A DNA stretch of 51,764 nucleotides from Chlamydia trachomatis. Its GTDB lineage: Bacteria; Chlamydiota; Chlamydiia; Chlamydiales; Rhabdochlamydiaceae. The position numbers and the translations under genes were made by a program. The notes below the pieces were generated by a model. That model searched no databases, was not told the DNA's origin, and saw nothing but the letters and a program-made list of their open reading frames with translations. Location of the stretch: positions 1-51,764 of the forward strand of contig CAMCLJ010000006.1 in assembly GCA_945875745.1 (NCBI GenBank), in the 5' to 3' direction. This document shows positions 8,138-18,568 of the stretch, one piece after another; position 1 is the first letter of the stretch; the number at the start of each line of letters is the position of its first letter.

Positions 8138-9141
8138 TCGGTGCATTGATTTATAACCCTTATAGAGACTGTGATTTTTTTTCTTTCTTTTCAGTTCTTT
8201 TCATAAGAGGGCTTGGGTTGCTTTCAGGACAGATTGGTATAGAAAATTTAGCATCAGATGAGATTCAAATTCTTGTGTTAATCGGTCTTTGCTTATCTTC
8301 AGCTTTTATCGGTGTGTTTCTTGTGTTAAAACAAATGACTATGATGGCTAATGCGCTATGTCACACAATTTTACTTGGTATTGTCCTCGCATTTCTTCTT
8401 TTGCATCCCTTTATTTCAAGTCATGACGTGGCTGTTTCTTTTATTCCCTTAAAAGTTCTTCTTTTAGCCTCTTTTATTTCTGCTTTATTAACTACAATAT
8501 TTACACAGTTACTTATTCAGGTCACTAAAGTCCAAGAAGATGCCAGTATTGGCTTGGTCTTTACTTTTTTATTCGCTATTGCGGTTGTGTTAGTGACTCT
8601 CTATACCAAAAATATGCACATTGGTACTGAGGCTATTATGGGTAATATCGATGCGCTGGATGTCGATGATGTTTATGTTGTCTCATTAGTAGCTCTTCTT
8701 AACTGTGTTGTTTTCTCTATTGGTTTTAAGGGCTTTACCACTGTTACCTTTGATCCGTTATTTGCAAAATCAGTTGGTCTATCAACTGCCTTTTTCAATT
8801 ATTTTATGATGTTCCTTACTGCAGCGACTTGTATAGCTGCTTTTCGAGCTGTTGGGGTTTTGCTGGTGTTAACTTTTTTTGTTGGCCCCCCTTTAATGGC
8901 CAGATTTTTTACCAATCAAATGAAAAAATTGGTGTTACTAAGCTTTTTAATTCCATCTGTCGCCTCTATTGCATCTGTGGCTTTATCCCGGCATATTTTA
9001 TTCGTTTATCATACCCCAGTATCGACAGCAGGTCTTGTAGTTTGTGTTTTTACACTTATCTATCTCGCTTTGATTCTTTTTTTTCCAAAAAAAGGACTTA
9101 TTTCTTCTATTTTTAATAAAAAAGCCTGTAAGAGATTTTAA
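8134..9141 (+). CDS. ytgD: Metal ABC transporter permease
   Basis: A 335-residue second ABC-3 permease with about eight hydrophobic helices and the motif FRAVGVLLVLTFFVGPPLMAR, equivalent to the MAGMLIAPALAAR motif in ytgC. It lacks any regulatory tail. An ATGA overlap with ytgC implies coupled translation and a YtgC-YtgD heterodimer. Confidence 0.92.
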   Translation: MIGALIYNPYRDCDFFSFFSVLFIRGLGLLSGQIGIENLASDEIQILVLIGLCLSSAFIGVFLVLKQMTMMANALCHTILLGIVLAFLLLHPFISSHDVAVSFIPLKVLLLASFISALLTTIFTQLLIQVTKVQEDASIGLVFTFLFAIAVVLVTLYTKNMHIGTEAIMGNIDALDVDDVYVVSLVALLNCVVFSIGFKGFTTVTFDPLFAKSVGLSTAFFNYFMMFLTAATCIAAFRAVGVLLVLTFFVGPPLMARFFTNQMKKLVLLSFLIPSVASIASVALSRHILFVYHTPVSTAGLVVCVFTLIYLALILFFPKKGLISSIFNKKACKRF

Positions 9142-9220
9142 TTCAGGTTGACTTATAGATCCTTTTTGATGTATTTTTAATAAAATTAAATATTCTCTTT
9201 ATTTGAAATTATTCGGTCTG

Positions 9221-10366
9221 ATGAAAAAAAGAAAACGGATTGCGATTCTTGGAAGTACAGGGTCTATTGGTAAGCATACTTTAGAAATTATTGCTCATTT
9301 ACCGGATAAACTCTGTGTCACGGTCTTAGCATCTGGTGGTAATATCGAGTTGTTAGAAAGGCAGGCCAGGCAATTTTCCCCAGAGCTAGTAGCCGTTTAT
9401 GATAAGTCAAAAGCTTTAGAACTTCAAAAAAGGCTTCCTATTATTAGGGTAGTCGGCGGTATGGAAGGCTTGCTAGAGGCGGCCTCTCATGCCAATGTCG
9501 ATCTAGTTATGTCTGCGATTACAGGCGCTATCGGTATCGCCCCAACTGTCGCTGCGATCCAATCGAATAAAGTGATTGCACTGGCTAATAAAGAAGTCTT
9601 AGTGGCAGCCGGCGAGTATGTGATGAAATTAGCTAAAGCTCGCAACGTACAAATTCTACCTGTTGACAGCGAGCATAGCGCTATTTTTCAATGTTTGCTT
9701 GGCAGGCCGCACGAAGCCATTAGCCGGCTGATTTTAACTGCTTCCGGTGGCCCTTTTTATCGATATTCCAAAGAAGAGATGAAACAGGTGACCATAGAGG
9801 GAGCTTTGAATCATCCCACATGGGTTATGGGTAAAAAAGTCACGATCGATAGTTCGACTTTGATGAATAAAGGTTTAGAGGTCATAGAGGCCCATCATCT
9901 ATTTCAAGTTCCTCCTGAAAAAATCGATGTCGTTATACACCCTCAAAGTATTTTACATAGCATGGTGGAGTTTAAAGATGGTTCTATTATCGGACAAATG
10001 TCACAACCTACGATGCTTGTTCCTATTCAATTTGCGCTTACGTTTCCCTCTGTTGAGCAAAGTATTATTCCCCCTTTTAACTTTGCAAAGCATCCATTAC
10101 TTGAATTTATTGTTCCTGAAAAGGGAAAATTCCCTTGTCTCGATCTGGCTTTTGAGGCCTTGCGATCTGGTGGTAGCATGCCCTGCTATCTCAATGCAGC
10201 CAATGAAGTGCTGGTAAAGAGATTTTTAGACAAAGAAATTAGCTGGCTTGATATTCCTCGAAGGCTAGAACAATTGTGTGGTGCCCATCAAATAGAAAGA
10301 CATATGGATCTGGATAAAGTCTTTACTATCGATGGTATTGCCAGAGAGGAAGCTCGAATCATTTAA
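9221..10366 (+). CDS. dxr: 1-deoxy-D-xylulose 5-phosphate reductoisomerase
   Basis: The second enzyme of the MEP isoprenoid pathway, converting DXP to 2-C-methylerythritol 4-phosphate with NADPH. Seen: GSTGSIG near the N-terminus (dinucleotide binding), ALANKEVLVAAG, LPVDSEHSAIFQ (metal and substrate loop), TASGGPF, the flexible loop NHPTWVMGKKVTIDSSTLMNKGLEVIEA, and HPQSILHSMVEF. About 381 residues from ATG 9221. A TTG at 9203 in the same frame would add six residues and is less likely. It follows ytgD after 79 bases and precedes rseP by 17, the same order as CT070-CT072. Confidence 0.96.
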   Translation: MKKRKRIAILGSTGSIGKHTLEIIAHLPDKLCVTVLASGGNIELLERQARQFSPELVAVYDKSKALELQKRLPIIRVVGGMEGLLEAASHANVDLVMSAITGAIGIAPTVAAIQSNKVIALANKEVLVAAGEYVMKLAKARNVQILPVDSEHSAIFQCLLGRPHEAISRLILTASGGPFYRYSKEEMKQVTIEGALNHPTWVMGKKVTIDSSTLMNKGLEVIEAHHLFQVPPEKIDVVIHPQSILHSMVEFKDGSIIGQMSQPTMLVPIQFALTFPSVEQSIIPPFNFAKHPLLEFIVPEKGKFPCLDLAFEALRSGGSMPCYLNAANEVLVKRFLDKEISWLDIPRRLEQLCGAHQIERHMDLDKVFTIDGIAREEARII

Positions 10367-10383
10367 CCTAAGGCCCCTAGATT

Positions 10384-12324
10384 ATGATCTATAGTATTGC
10401 ATATATGTTACTTGCCGCTCTGGCGCTCGGTTTTCTTATTTTTATTCATGAGCTCGGCCATTATTTTATTGCCCGTAGAGAGGGAATGATTGTTGAGGTA
10501 TTTGCTATCGGTTTTGGCAAGCCTATTTTTTCATGGTATGTAGGTGGTGTGAAATGGCAAATTTGTTGGTTGCCGTTTGGCGGATACGTCAAAATTTCTG
10601 GAATGGAGAAAAAAGGTAATCTCGAGCCTTATGAAATTCCTGGTGGTTTTTTCGCTAAGACCCCTGCTGCCCGAATTCGTGTGGCCCTGGCTGGTCCTCT
10701 CGTCAATATTTCAATGGCATTCTTTTTATTTTGCATGATTTGGCTCTTTGGCGGTCGGGAAAAATTATTTTCAGAGTATACACATTTAGTCGGCTGGGTA
10801 GATAGAGCCTCTCAAGTATACAATATGGGAGTCCGTCCAGGTGATGAGGTTAGTAAGATCAATAACCGTCCGTTTACAGGGTTTAATCAATTAGTCTATG
10901 CGGCTTTTTTAGACCGAGAATCACCTATTCTCTCCGGATATACTATTGACTATCAGAATAATCAAAAACAGCCCTTTACCTTTACATTAAACGAAGGACA
11001 AAATTTAAGCGGCACTAGTAAGGCTCGTATGACGTTGGGATTAATGAGTCCTGCAAGCTTTTTGATTTATCATCCTTTCGGGGGAACTAATCCAGTAGAA
11101 GGATCTGCTATGCGTCAGGCAGGTCTGCAGGACAACGATAGAATTGTATGGGTGGATGGTGAATTGATCTTTGGACAAAAACATCTAGTAGATGTGGTAA
11201 ATGATCCAATCGCTCTTTTGACTATTCAAAGGGGAAAGGATGTTTTTATTACAAAAATACCAAGAGTTGCAGTATCAGATCTTCGGATGAGTCAGATAGA
11301 AAAATCTGAATTACAAGACTGGTTATTTGCATCTGGAAGGCAGAGTCCTTTGCTAGATGCCTTTTTTATTCCTTACGATTTGAATGTCGATGGGGTAGTT
11401 CAGTCATCAATTAGCTATATTGATGATAATTTGGATGAAACCAGTCATCGATCGGGTGTAAGATCTCCTTTAGATAAGGTACTAATGGAGGGTGATCGGA
11501 TTATTGCTGTGGATGGACAGTCTACTAACGGAGCCATTGAGGTTGTAAAAAGGCTCCAGACAAGACAGGTTCAGATCATTGTCGAGCGCGGCACCACCTT
11601 TCCTCCTCTGAGTTGGAATCTTGCCGATTCTTCTTTTTTAGAAGGTGTAGATATAAGTCATATTCAACAGTTGGCTAATTCTATCGGCACTGGTAACCGA
11701 AAAGTATCTATAGGCAATTTATCGCTGCTCCCACCTATACAACCTAAAACAATGGCAGAATATCCGATGCCAACTGCAAAACAACAGCAGCGAGCTCAGC
11801 AGTTTTTAGCACAAAAGCAACAGATAGAAGCATTGAAAGATCCTCAGCAAAAAGAAGCTGCTTTGCGTGTATTAGAGGAGGGACAAAATAAGCTTATCCT
11901 CGGTATACAGCTTGAAGATAGGGCAGTCATTTACAACCCCTCTCCTATGCGACTTTTTTTTAGTGCTTTTGATGAAACATGGCGAACTATTAAAGCTTTG
12001 TTTACCGGATATTTAAGCCCTAAATATATGTCAGGTCCTGTCGGAATCGTTCAAGCCATTCACCATGGATGGACTACCGGCTTCAATGAGGCCTTATTTT
12101 GGATTGCAGTTATTAGCTTAAATCTCGGTATACTCAATCTTCTTCCTTTGCCGGTTCTTGATGGGGGACATATTGGTATCTCTATTTGGGAGGCGGTAAC
12201 AAAAAAAAGAATCAAAGCCAAAACAATGGAACGTTTAATTATTCCTTTTATTGTTTTGATGCTTCTGTTTTTTTTATATGCGACCTACAATGATATACTT
12301 CGATTGATTTCTCGATTTTTCTAA
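10384..12324 (+). CDS. rseP: Site-2 protease family zinc metalloprotease (RseP/YaeL)
   Basis: A 646-residue intramembrane protease. First membrane helix carries HELGH (22-26); the second metal motif is LPVLDGGHIG in the C-terminal membrane region. Between them lie PDZ-like segments (GVRPGDEVSKINNRPF, LQDNDRIVWVDGE, VLMEGDRIIAVDGQ). A Gln-rich stretch (QQQRAQQFLAQKQQ) precedes the last membrane helices. It is longer than E. coli RseP (about 450), as are other chlamydial YaeL proteins. By family it cuts membrane-bound substrates; whether it processes YtgC-R is not known here, though their shared operon makes the idea attractive. Confidence 0.93.
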   Translation: MIYSIAYMLLAALALGFLIFIHELGHYFIARREGMIVEVFAIGFGKPIFSWYVGGVKWQICWLPFGGYVKISGMEKKGNLEPYEIPGGFFAKTPAARIRVALAGPLVNISMAFFLFCMIWLFGGREKLFSEYTHLVGWVDRASQVYNMGVRPGDEVSKINNRPFTGFNQLVYAAFLDRESPILSGYTIDYQNNQKQPFTFTLNEGQNLSGTSKARMTLGLMSPASFLIYHPFGGTNPVEGSAMRQAGLQDNDRIVWVDGELIFGQKHLVDVVNDPIALLTIQRGKDVFITKIPRVAVSDLRMSQIEKSELQDWLFASGRQSPLLDAFFIPYDLNVDGVVQSSISYIDDNLDETSHRSGVRSPLDKVLMEGDRIIAVDGQSTNGAIEVVKRLQTRQVQIIVERGTTFPPLSWNLADSSFLEGVDISHIQQLANSIGTGNRKVSIGNLSLLPPIQPKTMAEYPMPTAKQQQRAQQFLAQKQQIEALKDPQQKEAALRVLEEGQNKLILGIQLEDRAVIYNPSPMRLFFSAFDETWRTIKALFTGYLSPKYMSGPVGIVQAIHHGWTTGFNEALFWIAVISLNLGILNLLPLPVLDGGHIGISIWEAVTKKRIKAKTMERLIIPFIVLMLLFFLYATYNDILRLISRFF

Positions 12325-12331
12325 TTGTGCA

Positions 12332-12366
12332 CCCCTTAAAGAGGAAGAATTTCCTTCTTTAAGGGG
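12332..12366 (+). terminator. Intrinsic terminator after rseP
   Basis: CCCCTTAAAG (12332-12341) pairs with CTTTAAGGGG (12357-12366), extended by AGGAA/TTCCT with a one-base bulge. It lies 8 bases after the rseP stop and closes the mrp-ytg-dxr-rseP run. The T-run is weak (CTTATAATC). Confidence 0.7.
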
Positions 12367-12452
12367 CTTATAATCAATCGCCTATCCTTTTTTCTTTGAT
12401 CATCTTGTTAAGGACAGATTTTTGTGATCTGATAATAATTGTTTTAACAACC

Positions 12453-14660
12453 CTATCTCCACAATCCTTTCCATATTTGAGATAAAGCGTTAAAAGCCCT
12501 TTCTAATTGGGTCCATACAGAATTTAGCCATTCCATAATTAAGCCCCGTCTAGGTGTTAACGGGACGTTCGGTAAGGATTCTGCTCGGGAGGGATCAGTA
12601 AGAGGTTGGGTTGCCTCTATATTTACTATAGATGTGATATGAATAGAAAGAGGGTCTACTTCAGATAGCTTTCTATAAAAAACCATACAGCTGTAAGGAA
12701 GGGCATTCGATTGTCTCTCCTGTTCCGATATAGGATATGTGATCCGATCAGAACACAGATGCCAATGATTATTGGGGTCTTTTTGATAGATTATATAATG
12801 GCCAGAATCAGTGCCCCCAGATTTTTTGATGAAGGCTTGTAGTTCATACGTTGTATCTATTTCTCCTGTTAAATCTGCAGATAAAGTGAATCTGTCAGGG
12901 ATAGGTAGGGGGTGATGTATAATATCGGTTCTGGAATTGTTAGTTGAAACTAATCCTTTTCTAGTCACAAAATGGGGGAGGACTCGAAAACATAGTTCAT
13001 CAGGTACTTTACTAAATTGGTAGATTACTCGAATAGGATCGGTAAAGTATTTGAGTTTAATATTTCCGTTTGTATCCCTTGGATCGGTAAGGTCTAGGCG
13101 AGGATCACTGTAACTGCGTATGGATTCGATAAAGGCACTTCTCAATAACTCATCGGCTGCAATCGTACCACTGGTTAAATCGGTTGCGTGGGGGTTCAGG
13201 GATAAGAGTGGTCCAATCTGTTTTTCTGGTAAAAGATAACCATGATAAATTCTTGCCAGGTCGGAGTCAGCAAGATCCTCTGTATTTGGCTGGGTAATTT
13301 CTCGAGTAGCGATAGGGTAGATGACTATTTGTTCTAGACCAATTGTATCCCTATGGTCTGTAAAAGGAAATGCTGTAGCAATTCTGTCATATAAACTGTA
13401 TAAAAGTTCAATAATATTTGCGGGATCATCTTCTGTATTCGGTGTATCTGATATAGACGTTGGAAATAACGCATGCAGGGCATGTCGAATCAATGTTGTA
13501 TTAGCCCTAGATATTTTAGGAGGGTCAGCTCTGTTTTTTTCTTCAATAAAACAATTAACCTCTGTTTTGATTTGTTGTAAATAAACTAAGGAAGGATCTC
13601 TTGCAACTGAGGCTAATTCTACAAGCTTATCGAGAATAGTATATATCGACCTGACGCAGGATGTGAGTTGCACCCAAGAGTTAATCCAACAGTCGTGTTT
13701 TCCAAGGTTTTCTAAACCTGTTACACTATTTTGAAGGCAGATGTTGCTCCTTTCATCTAATAAAAAGCTAGGAGCTGCCATTTGGGTTAGAACATCTGGG
13801 TATTTTGACTTTACAATCACCTGCATTAATAACTCATACCGTCTAGATATTTTTATTTGAGCTTGTTCTCTTAAGGCTTGGAATGTCTTTTCTAGAGATT
13901 TAGTTATACCAGGCTGTAGTAGCATATCAGCATTGCCTTCTTTGATTCTTTGTAAAATAGCTACCGGAGGTGGGCTCGATAATATAAAATCACGGCCAGC
14001 AGCTAGAGATTCAGCATATCTAAGGCTAACGATTTCTAAATAAAGAAGAGCCAAGCTCATTTGATGAAATTCGATATTTTCTAGATAGTTTTGATGTAGT
14101 TGATCTAAAAGTGAGCGAGCTTCAGGATGAAAGATAGGTGAATGGGGCTTGCTTAGCTTATCACAAATATAGCCCCATGTTTTTTCAGTAGCTCTACATA
14201 TAATAGATCGAAGTAATTCAGGGATTAGATGATGATCCGAGGGATTTTCTATCACACTTTTAATCAGCAATCGCCGTTGATCTAGTTGATCTAATAAATC
14301 TTTTTGCTCATCTATAAGGTATTCTTGTGCATTTTTTTGCGCCTTATAGGTTCTTAAGGAAGGCCGTAAAACGGGAGGTGCTTTAAAATGGCCTGTTTTA
14401 GGGCGAGAGGATCCTTTGCTAGCAGGTAAGGGGGTGGTGGGATTTTCGGTGGGCAGATCTATTCCTTCACTAGGAGCTTGATGAACTGCTATCACAGACA
14501 CTCTGTCTTGAGCTACGGGGCGTGTGCTTTGAGATCTTCTGGTAGAGGATCGAAATAAAGAAGTCAACCGGCTGGCGTTCGTGGGCATAAAACTGAAAAA
14601 TGAGGAACGCCTGGATTGGTTAGAAGCCTCTGGGCTGGTAGGGTTACGTATTGGTAGCAT
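12453..14660 (-). CDS. USP-type (C19) deubiquitinase-like protein, candidate effector
   Basis: A 735-residue protein with the two hallmark boxes of ubiquitin-specific proteases. The Cys box is GLENLGKHDCWINSW (315-329), matching the eukaryotic GL.NLGNTCY.NS, with Cys324 as nucleophile. The His box is YELQAFIKK..GTDSGHYIIY with His621, followed by W and D at NHWHLCSDRITY (Asp638) as third triad member. Residues 1-110 are Ser/Thr/Pro/Arg-rich and disordered-looking, like type III secretion leaders; 110-300 are helical. There is no Sec signal. The C-terminus is an amphipathic Trp-rich helix. Bacteria lack ubiquitin, so a host-directed role is inferred. Start is uncertain: a TATAAT abuts the first ATG, and Met25 is an alternative. 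Confidence 0.7.
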   Translation of the reverse strand: MLPIRNPTSPEASNQSRRSSFFSFMPTNASRLTSLFRSSTRRSQSTRPVAQDRVSVIAVHQAPSEGIDLPTENPTTPLPASKGSSRPKTGHFKAPPVLRPSLRTYKAQKNAQEYLIDEQKDLLDQLDQRRLLIKSVIENPSDHHLIPELLRSIICRATEKTWGYICDKLSKPHSPIFHPEARSLLDQLHQNYLENIEFHQMSLALLYLEIVSLRYAESLAAGRDFILSSPPPVAILQRIKEGNADMLLQPGITKSLEKTFQALREQAQIKISRRYELLMQVIVKSKYPDVLTQMAAPSFLLDERSNICLQNSVTGLENLGKHDCWINSWVQLTSCVRSIYTILDKLVELASVARDPSLVYLQQIKTEVNCFIEEKNRADPPKISRANTTLIRHALHALFPTSISDTPNTEDDPANIIELLYSLYDRIATAFPFTDHRDTIGLEQIVIYPIATREITQPNTEDLADSDLARIYHGYLLPEKQIGPLLSLNPHATDLTSGTIAADELLRSAFIESIRSYSDPRLDLTDPRDTNGNIKLKYFTDPIRVIYQFSKVPDELCFRVLPHFVTRKGLVSTNNSRTDIIHHPLPIPDRFTLSADLTGEIDTTYELQAFIKKSGGTDSGHYIIYQKDPNNHWHLCSDRITYPISEQERQSNALPYSCMVFYRKLSEVDPLSIHITSIVNIEATQPLTDPSRAESLPNVPLTPRRGLIMEWLNSVWTQLERAFNALSQIWKGLWR

Positions 14661-14817
14661 ATTATAGACCCGTATTTAGCCAATAGAGCTTAAATATTTA
14701 TTAAAAATATGTTTATTTACCATATATTTTTTATTTAGATTCTTGCTTGTCTTGGTATGAGGCTGTAGGGTGTGGGTCGTAAGCAAATTCATTAGGTTGA
14801 GAGAAGTCTGGAAATAG

Positions 14818-14866
14818 AAGAGCAGGTAGCACAAGATCTATTGAAGATCATGTGCTACCTGCTCTT
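14818..14866 (-). terminator. Long hairpin after dnaK
   Basis: A 21-base arm at 14818-14838 pairs with 14846-14866, broken by one mismatch near the loop. Placed 24 bases beyond the dnaK stop. The T-run on the minus strand is imperfect, so it may act as a terminator or as an mRNA 3'-end stabiliser. Confidence 0.7.
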
Positions 14867-14889
14867 TAGAGAATTCTGATTAATGATTC

Positions 14890-16806
14890 TTATTTTTTAT
14901 CTGAATCATTGAGGATTTCGACTTCAGCTTCTTCCATATCAGGTTTTTTTGATCCTGCTTGGCCGCTAGGTCCTGCTTGCGGTCCGCCCGCCTGAGCTGC
15001 ACCCGCTTGCATCGCTTCTCCAATTTTTTGCATGTGTGTATTGAGCTCATCTTTGGCTTTGTTAATCTGAGTCAGATTAGTCCCTTTAAGAGCCTCTTTT
15101 AGAGCATCGATTTTCTCCTGGATTTCTGTTACGATATTCGCAGGGAGTTTATCTTTATACTCTGTTAAAGATTTTTCAGCTCTAAATGCGAGGGAATCTG
15201 CTTCATTTCTCGACTCGATTTCTTCTTTTCGAATACGGTCTTCTTCTGCATGCTCCTCTGCATCTTTAAGCATTCTCTTAATTTCTTGTTCATCTAGTCC
15301 AGATTTCGCTTCGATTTTAATTTTCTGCTGCTTACCAGACTGAACATCTTTAGCAGATACATGTAAGATACCATCAGCATCAATATCAAAGGCTACTTCA
15401 ATTTGAGGCATACCACGAGGAGCTGGAGGGATGTCCGTTAGATCAAAACGACCAATTTCTTTATTATCTTTGGCCATTTTTCTCTCACCCTGAAGAACAA
15501 CGATCGTTACTGCTGGTTGGTTGTCCGCAGCTGTTGAGAAAACTTGTTTTTTCTGTGTTGGGATTGTAGTGTTTCTTTCTACAATCGGTGTAAGAACACC
15601 TCCTAGTGTCTCAATACCAAGCGTCAGAGGGATGACATCTAGAAGAAGGACATCTTTTACATCACCTGTTAGAACCGCTCCTTGGATAGCTGCACCAATA
15701 GCTACAACTTCATCTGGATTAACCCCTTTATGTGGCTCTTTTCCAAAGATTTGTTTCACCTTTTGCTCTACCGCTGGCATACGGGTCATTCCACCGACTA
15801 AAATGACTTCGTCTATCTGGTCTTTGCTAAGCCCTGAATCTTTGAGTGCTTTAAGACATGGTTCTGCAGTTCTTTCAATCAAATCATGTGCTAATGATTC
15901 AAATTTTGCTCGGTTTAATGTCAGAGCAAGGTGCTTTGGTCCGCTCGCATCCATTGTAATGAAGGGTTGATTAATTTCTGTAGTTTGCATACCAGAAAGC
16001 TCAATTTTAGCTTTTTCAGCAGCATCACGCAGTCTTTGAAGCGCCATTTTATCTTTGCTTAGATCGATCCCATTCTCTTTTTTGAATTCATCAAGCATCC
16101 AGTGTAAAATTACGTTATCAAAGTCATCACCACCGAGGTGAGTATCTCCATTAGTAGCAAGCACTTCAAATACTCCGTCACCAATTTCCAGTACGGAAAT
16201 ATCAAACGTTCCTCCACCTAAATCAAACACGGCAATTTTTTTCTCACCACCTTTATCGAGGCCGTAGGCTAAAGCTGCTGCTGTAGGTTCTGGTATAATT
16301 CGTTTTACATCGAGCCCTGCAATACGTCCTGCATCTTTTGTTGATTGTCTTTGAGAGTCATTGAAATAAGCAGGCACTGTAATAACAGCTTCAGTGATTT
16401 TTTCTCCGAGATAGGCTTCAGCAGTTTCTTTCATTTTTAATAGTACTTGAGCCCCCACTTCTTCAGGAGAAAGTGCTTTTCCATCCACTTCGATCACTGC
16501 ATCGCCGTTGCTGTTGGCTGTCACTTTATAAGGGACAGTTTGAATCTCAGACTGAACTTCTGCAAATTTTCTTCCGATAAAACGCTTAGCAGAAAAAATC
16601 GTTTTTTCTGGATTGGTAACTGATTGTCTTTTTGCAGGAATTCCTACAAGGCGCTCTCCTCCTTTATAGGAGACTACCGACGGAGTTGTTCTTGCCCCTT
16701 CAGCATTTGCGATAACCTTAGGTACTCCCCCTTCCATGATGGCTACGCAAGAGTTTGTTGTTCCTAGGTCTATACCGATAATTTTACTTTTCTTTTGTTG
16801 AGTCAT
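14890..16806 (-). CDS. dnaK: Chaperone DnaK (Hsp70)
   Basis: A 638-residue Hsp70: [18 protein letters not shown] at the start, phosphate loops [17 protein letters not shown] and [11 protein letters not shown], linker [13 protein letters not shown], substrate domain, helical lid, and a Gly/Ala/Gln-rich tail ending in an acidic motif ([10 protein letters not shown]). Third gene of the hrcA-grpE-dnaK operon. A GGAG lies 5 bases before the ATG. Works with GrpE and a DnaJ that is not in this window. Confidence 0.98.
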   Translation of the reverse strand: MTQQKKSKIIGIDLGTTNSCVAIMEGGVPKVIANAEGARTTPSVVSYKGGERLVGIPAKRQSVTNPEKTIFSAKRFIGRKFAEVQSEIQTVPYKVTANSNGDAVIEVDGKALSPEEVGAQVLLKMKETAEAYLGEKITEAVITVPAYFNDSQRQSTKDAGRIAGLDVKRIIPEPTAAALAYGLDKGGEKKIAVFDLGGGTFDISVLEIGDGVFEVLATNGDTHLGGDDFDNVILHWMLDEFKKENGIDLSKDKMALQRLRDAAEKAKIELSGMQTTEINQPFITMDASGPKHLALTLNRAKFESLAHDLIERTAEPCLKALKDSGLSKDQIDEVILVGGMTRMPAVEQKVKQIFGKEPHKGVNPDEVVAIGAAIQGAVLTGDVKDVLLLDVIPLTLGIETLGGVLTPIVERNTTIPTQKKQVFSTAADNQPAVTIVVLQGERKMAKDNKEIGRFDLTDIPPAPRGMPQIEVAFDIDADGILHVSAKDVQSGKQQKIKIEAKSGLDEQEIKRMLKDAEEHAEEDRIRKEEIESRNEADSLAFRAEKSLTEYKDKLPANIVTEIQEKIDALKEALKGTNLTQINKAKDELNTHMQKIGEAMQAGAAQAGGPQAGPSGQAGSKKPDMEEAEVEILNDSDKK

Positions 16807-16833
16807 AATTACTCCGATTAAAAATATTGTTTT

Positions 16834-17385
16834 TTATTTTGTTGATTCTTTAGCTGAGTGAGCAGGAGCTTTTGCAACTTTTACTCGCGCAGGCCGTATT
16901 GTTCTATTTGTTGACTTATACCCCTTAACAAACTCTTGTATGATGTATCCTTCTGCAACTGTTTCTGATTCCTCTGTTTCTACCGCTTCATGCAGGTGGG
17001 GATCAAAAGCTGTTCCTGTAGAATCAAAACTAGAAATGCCGTTGGAAGAGAGGACCTCTTTAAATTGATTGAGGATCATTTCAAATCCGATCGCCCAGTT
17101 CCTAGTTTCCTCAGACATTTGCTTAGTGAACTTAAGTGCATTTTCTAAGTTGTCCATAGGCAGTAAAAAGTCTGCAATTACATTATCTACTGCAAAACGG
17201 GTCATGTCTTGCTTTTCTTTGATTAGACGTTTTCTGCTATTTTCCATATCAGCTAACAGTCTAAGGTTTTTTTCACGACTCTCTTTTAATTCGAGTTCTA
17301 ATTCATGAATACGATTGGTCGGTTGCCCTTCCGGTTGGGGTTCGGTATATTGATCTTCTGCCGGTTGTATCGATTCTTCGGTCAT
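16834..17385 (-). CDS. grpE: Nucleotide exchange factor GrpE
   Basis: A 183-residue protein with a disordered Glu/Gln/Pro-rich start, a long coiled coil (HELELELKESREKNLRLLADMEN.RKR), the conserved DNVIADFLLPMDNLENAL and the beta domain (FDPHLHEAV, VAEGYIIQEFVKGYK, RPARVKVAK). It releases ADP from DnaK. Begins 4 bases after the hrcA stop, so probably translationally coupled. Confidence 0.96.
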   Translation of the reverse strand: MTEESIQPAEDQYTEPQPEGQPTNRIHELELELKESREKNLRLLADMENSRKRLIKEKQDMTRFAVDNVIADFLLPMDNLENALKFTKQMSEETRNWAIGFEMILNQFKEVLSSNGISSFDSTGTAFDPHLHEAVETEESETVAEGYIIQEFVKGYKSTNRTIRPARVKVAKAPAHSAKESTK

Positions 17386-17389
17386 AATA

Positions 17390-18568
17390 TTACTCTTGAT
17401 GGGTTTTATCTTCTAAAAGGAGGTTTGGCTCTGTTTCTTTTTTAAAAAAAGTTGGTTGTTGGTCTTGTATATAAGGGTTGCTGGGTTGTCGAAAAGAGAT
17501 TTTAAATTTATATAAGCTTTTAGTCAGGCTTTGTCCGATGACCTCAGCTGTAGTGGTTAGAATGCCAAACAATTCTTTGTATGGTAGGCGACTAGGCCCT
17601 AATAGGCCAATTGCACCGGCTATTGTTTGGTTGATTTTATAGGGTAGTATAAGTACTGCACATGATCCAGCATATGTAGCAGACGACCCTGGGTTCAGGT
17701 CTTCGCCGATCCAACATTTAAAATCTCCAAGCCTGCAGCTTTCATCTAGCATAAGTTTTAATGCATCGTTATTTTCAAAAAATGAAAGACCCGAAGCAAG
17801 ACCTGGCGCATCATCTGTGAAATCTGAATAAGATAGTAGTTTAGAAAAGCCAGTTTTAAGGATGTTAATAGTTGAGAAGTTGTTGTAGCTTACAATATGC
17901 CGCAGCATTACTTCACTGTAAAATTTAGCGGCTAAAGACTCTTCTTCCTTACTTAGTTCTGGTTTTTCCCTTCCATTGATTTTAGCTTGGAAGTATTGCT
18001 CAATTCTCTTAACAGTAAAATTACTGACCTTTTTATCTGTATATAGAACTTCTGTTTTAATCACCCCAAAATCGGTTACTAAAACGCATAGGCAACGGCT
18101 ACTATCAATCACAAGCATTTTTACATCTAAGATAAAATCTTGATCGAATCTAGGGGATGATAGAAAGACAGCTGTTTGTGTTTTTTCACTCAGTAGTTCT
18201 GCGCATCTTTGTAGGTAAGTATTAATACTTCTTGTTTCTGCAGTTAATAAAGAAGTGAGCTGCCTTTTTTCTTGTTCGTTAAGACTGCCATTTTTACAGA
18301 CTGTTGCCGCATATATTTTATAGGCTGCATTCGTTGGAATCCTACCACCAGAGGAATGTTGTTGTTTAAGATATCCAGCCTCTTCTAGTTTTGTGAAGTA
18401 GTTACGTATGGTAGCAGAGCTTAACGCTTCAAACCCATTCTCTCTCAACGTGTTAGATCCAACGGGTTTGCCAAATTTGAGGTAGAGTTCGACCAGACCG
18501 AGTAAAATCAGTTGTTCTCTTTGATCTTTATGAGGTCGTTTAATGGGTGTAGGCTTCAAATTTAGCAC
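17390..18568 (-). CDS. hrcA: Heat-inducible transcription repressor HrcA
   Basis: A 392-residue repressor of the heat-shock operon. N-terminal winged helix (PVGSNTLRENGFEALSSATIRNYFTKLEEAGYLKQQHSSGGRIPT), central GAF-like domain, and C-terminal IGLLGPSRLPY typical of HrcA. The C-terminal tail extends beyond the usual length (~340-350), as in other chlamydial HrcA proteins. The drawn start is the GTG at 18566-18568, which lies inside a CIRCE half-site. The GAGGAG ribosome binding site is only 1 base from it, so the TTG at 18557-18559 may be the true start. Confidence 0.93.
   Translation of the reverse strand: MLNLKPTPIKRPHKDQREQLILLGLVELYLKFGKPVGSNTLRENGFEALSSATIRNYFTKLEEAGYLKQQHSSGGRIPTNAAYKIYAATVCKNGSLNEQEKRQLTSLLTAETRSINTYLQRCAELLSEKTQTAVFLSSPRFDQDFILDVKMLVIDSSRCLCVLVTDFGVIKTEVLYTDKKVSNFTVKRIEQYFQAKINGREKPELSKEEESLAAKFYSEVMLRHIVSYNNFSTINILKTGFSKLLSYSDFTDDAPGLASGLSFFENNDALKLMLDESCRLGDFKCWIGEDLNPGSSATYAGSCAVLILPYKINQTIAGAIGLLGPSRLPYKELFGILTTTAEVIGQSLTKSLYKFKISFRQPSNPYIQDQQPTFFKKETEPNLLLEDKTHQE

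Noticed and set aside
15521-15970. 149-codon plus-strand ORF
   Set aside because: Antisense to dnaK, whose coding sequence is certain; antisense ORFs in dnaK are common artefacts.
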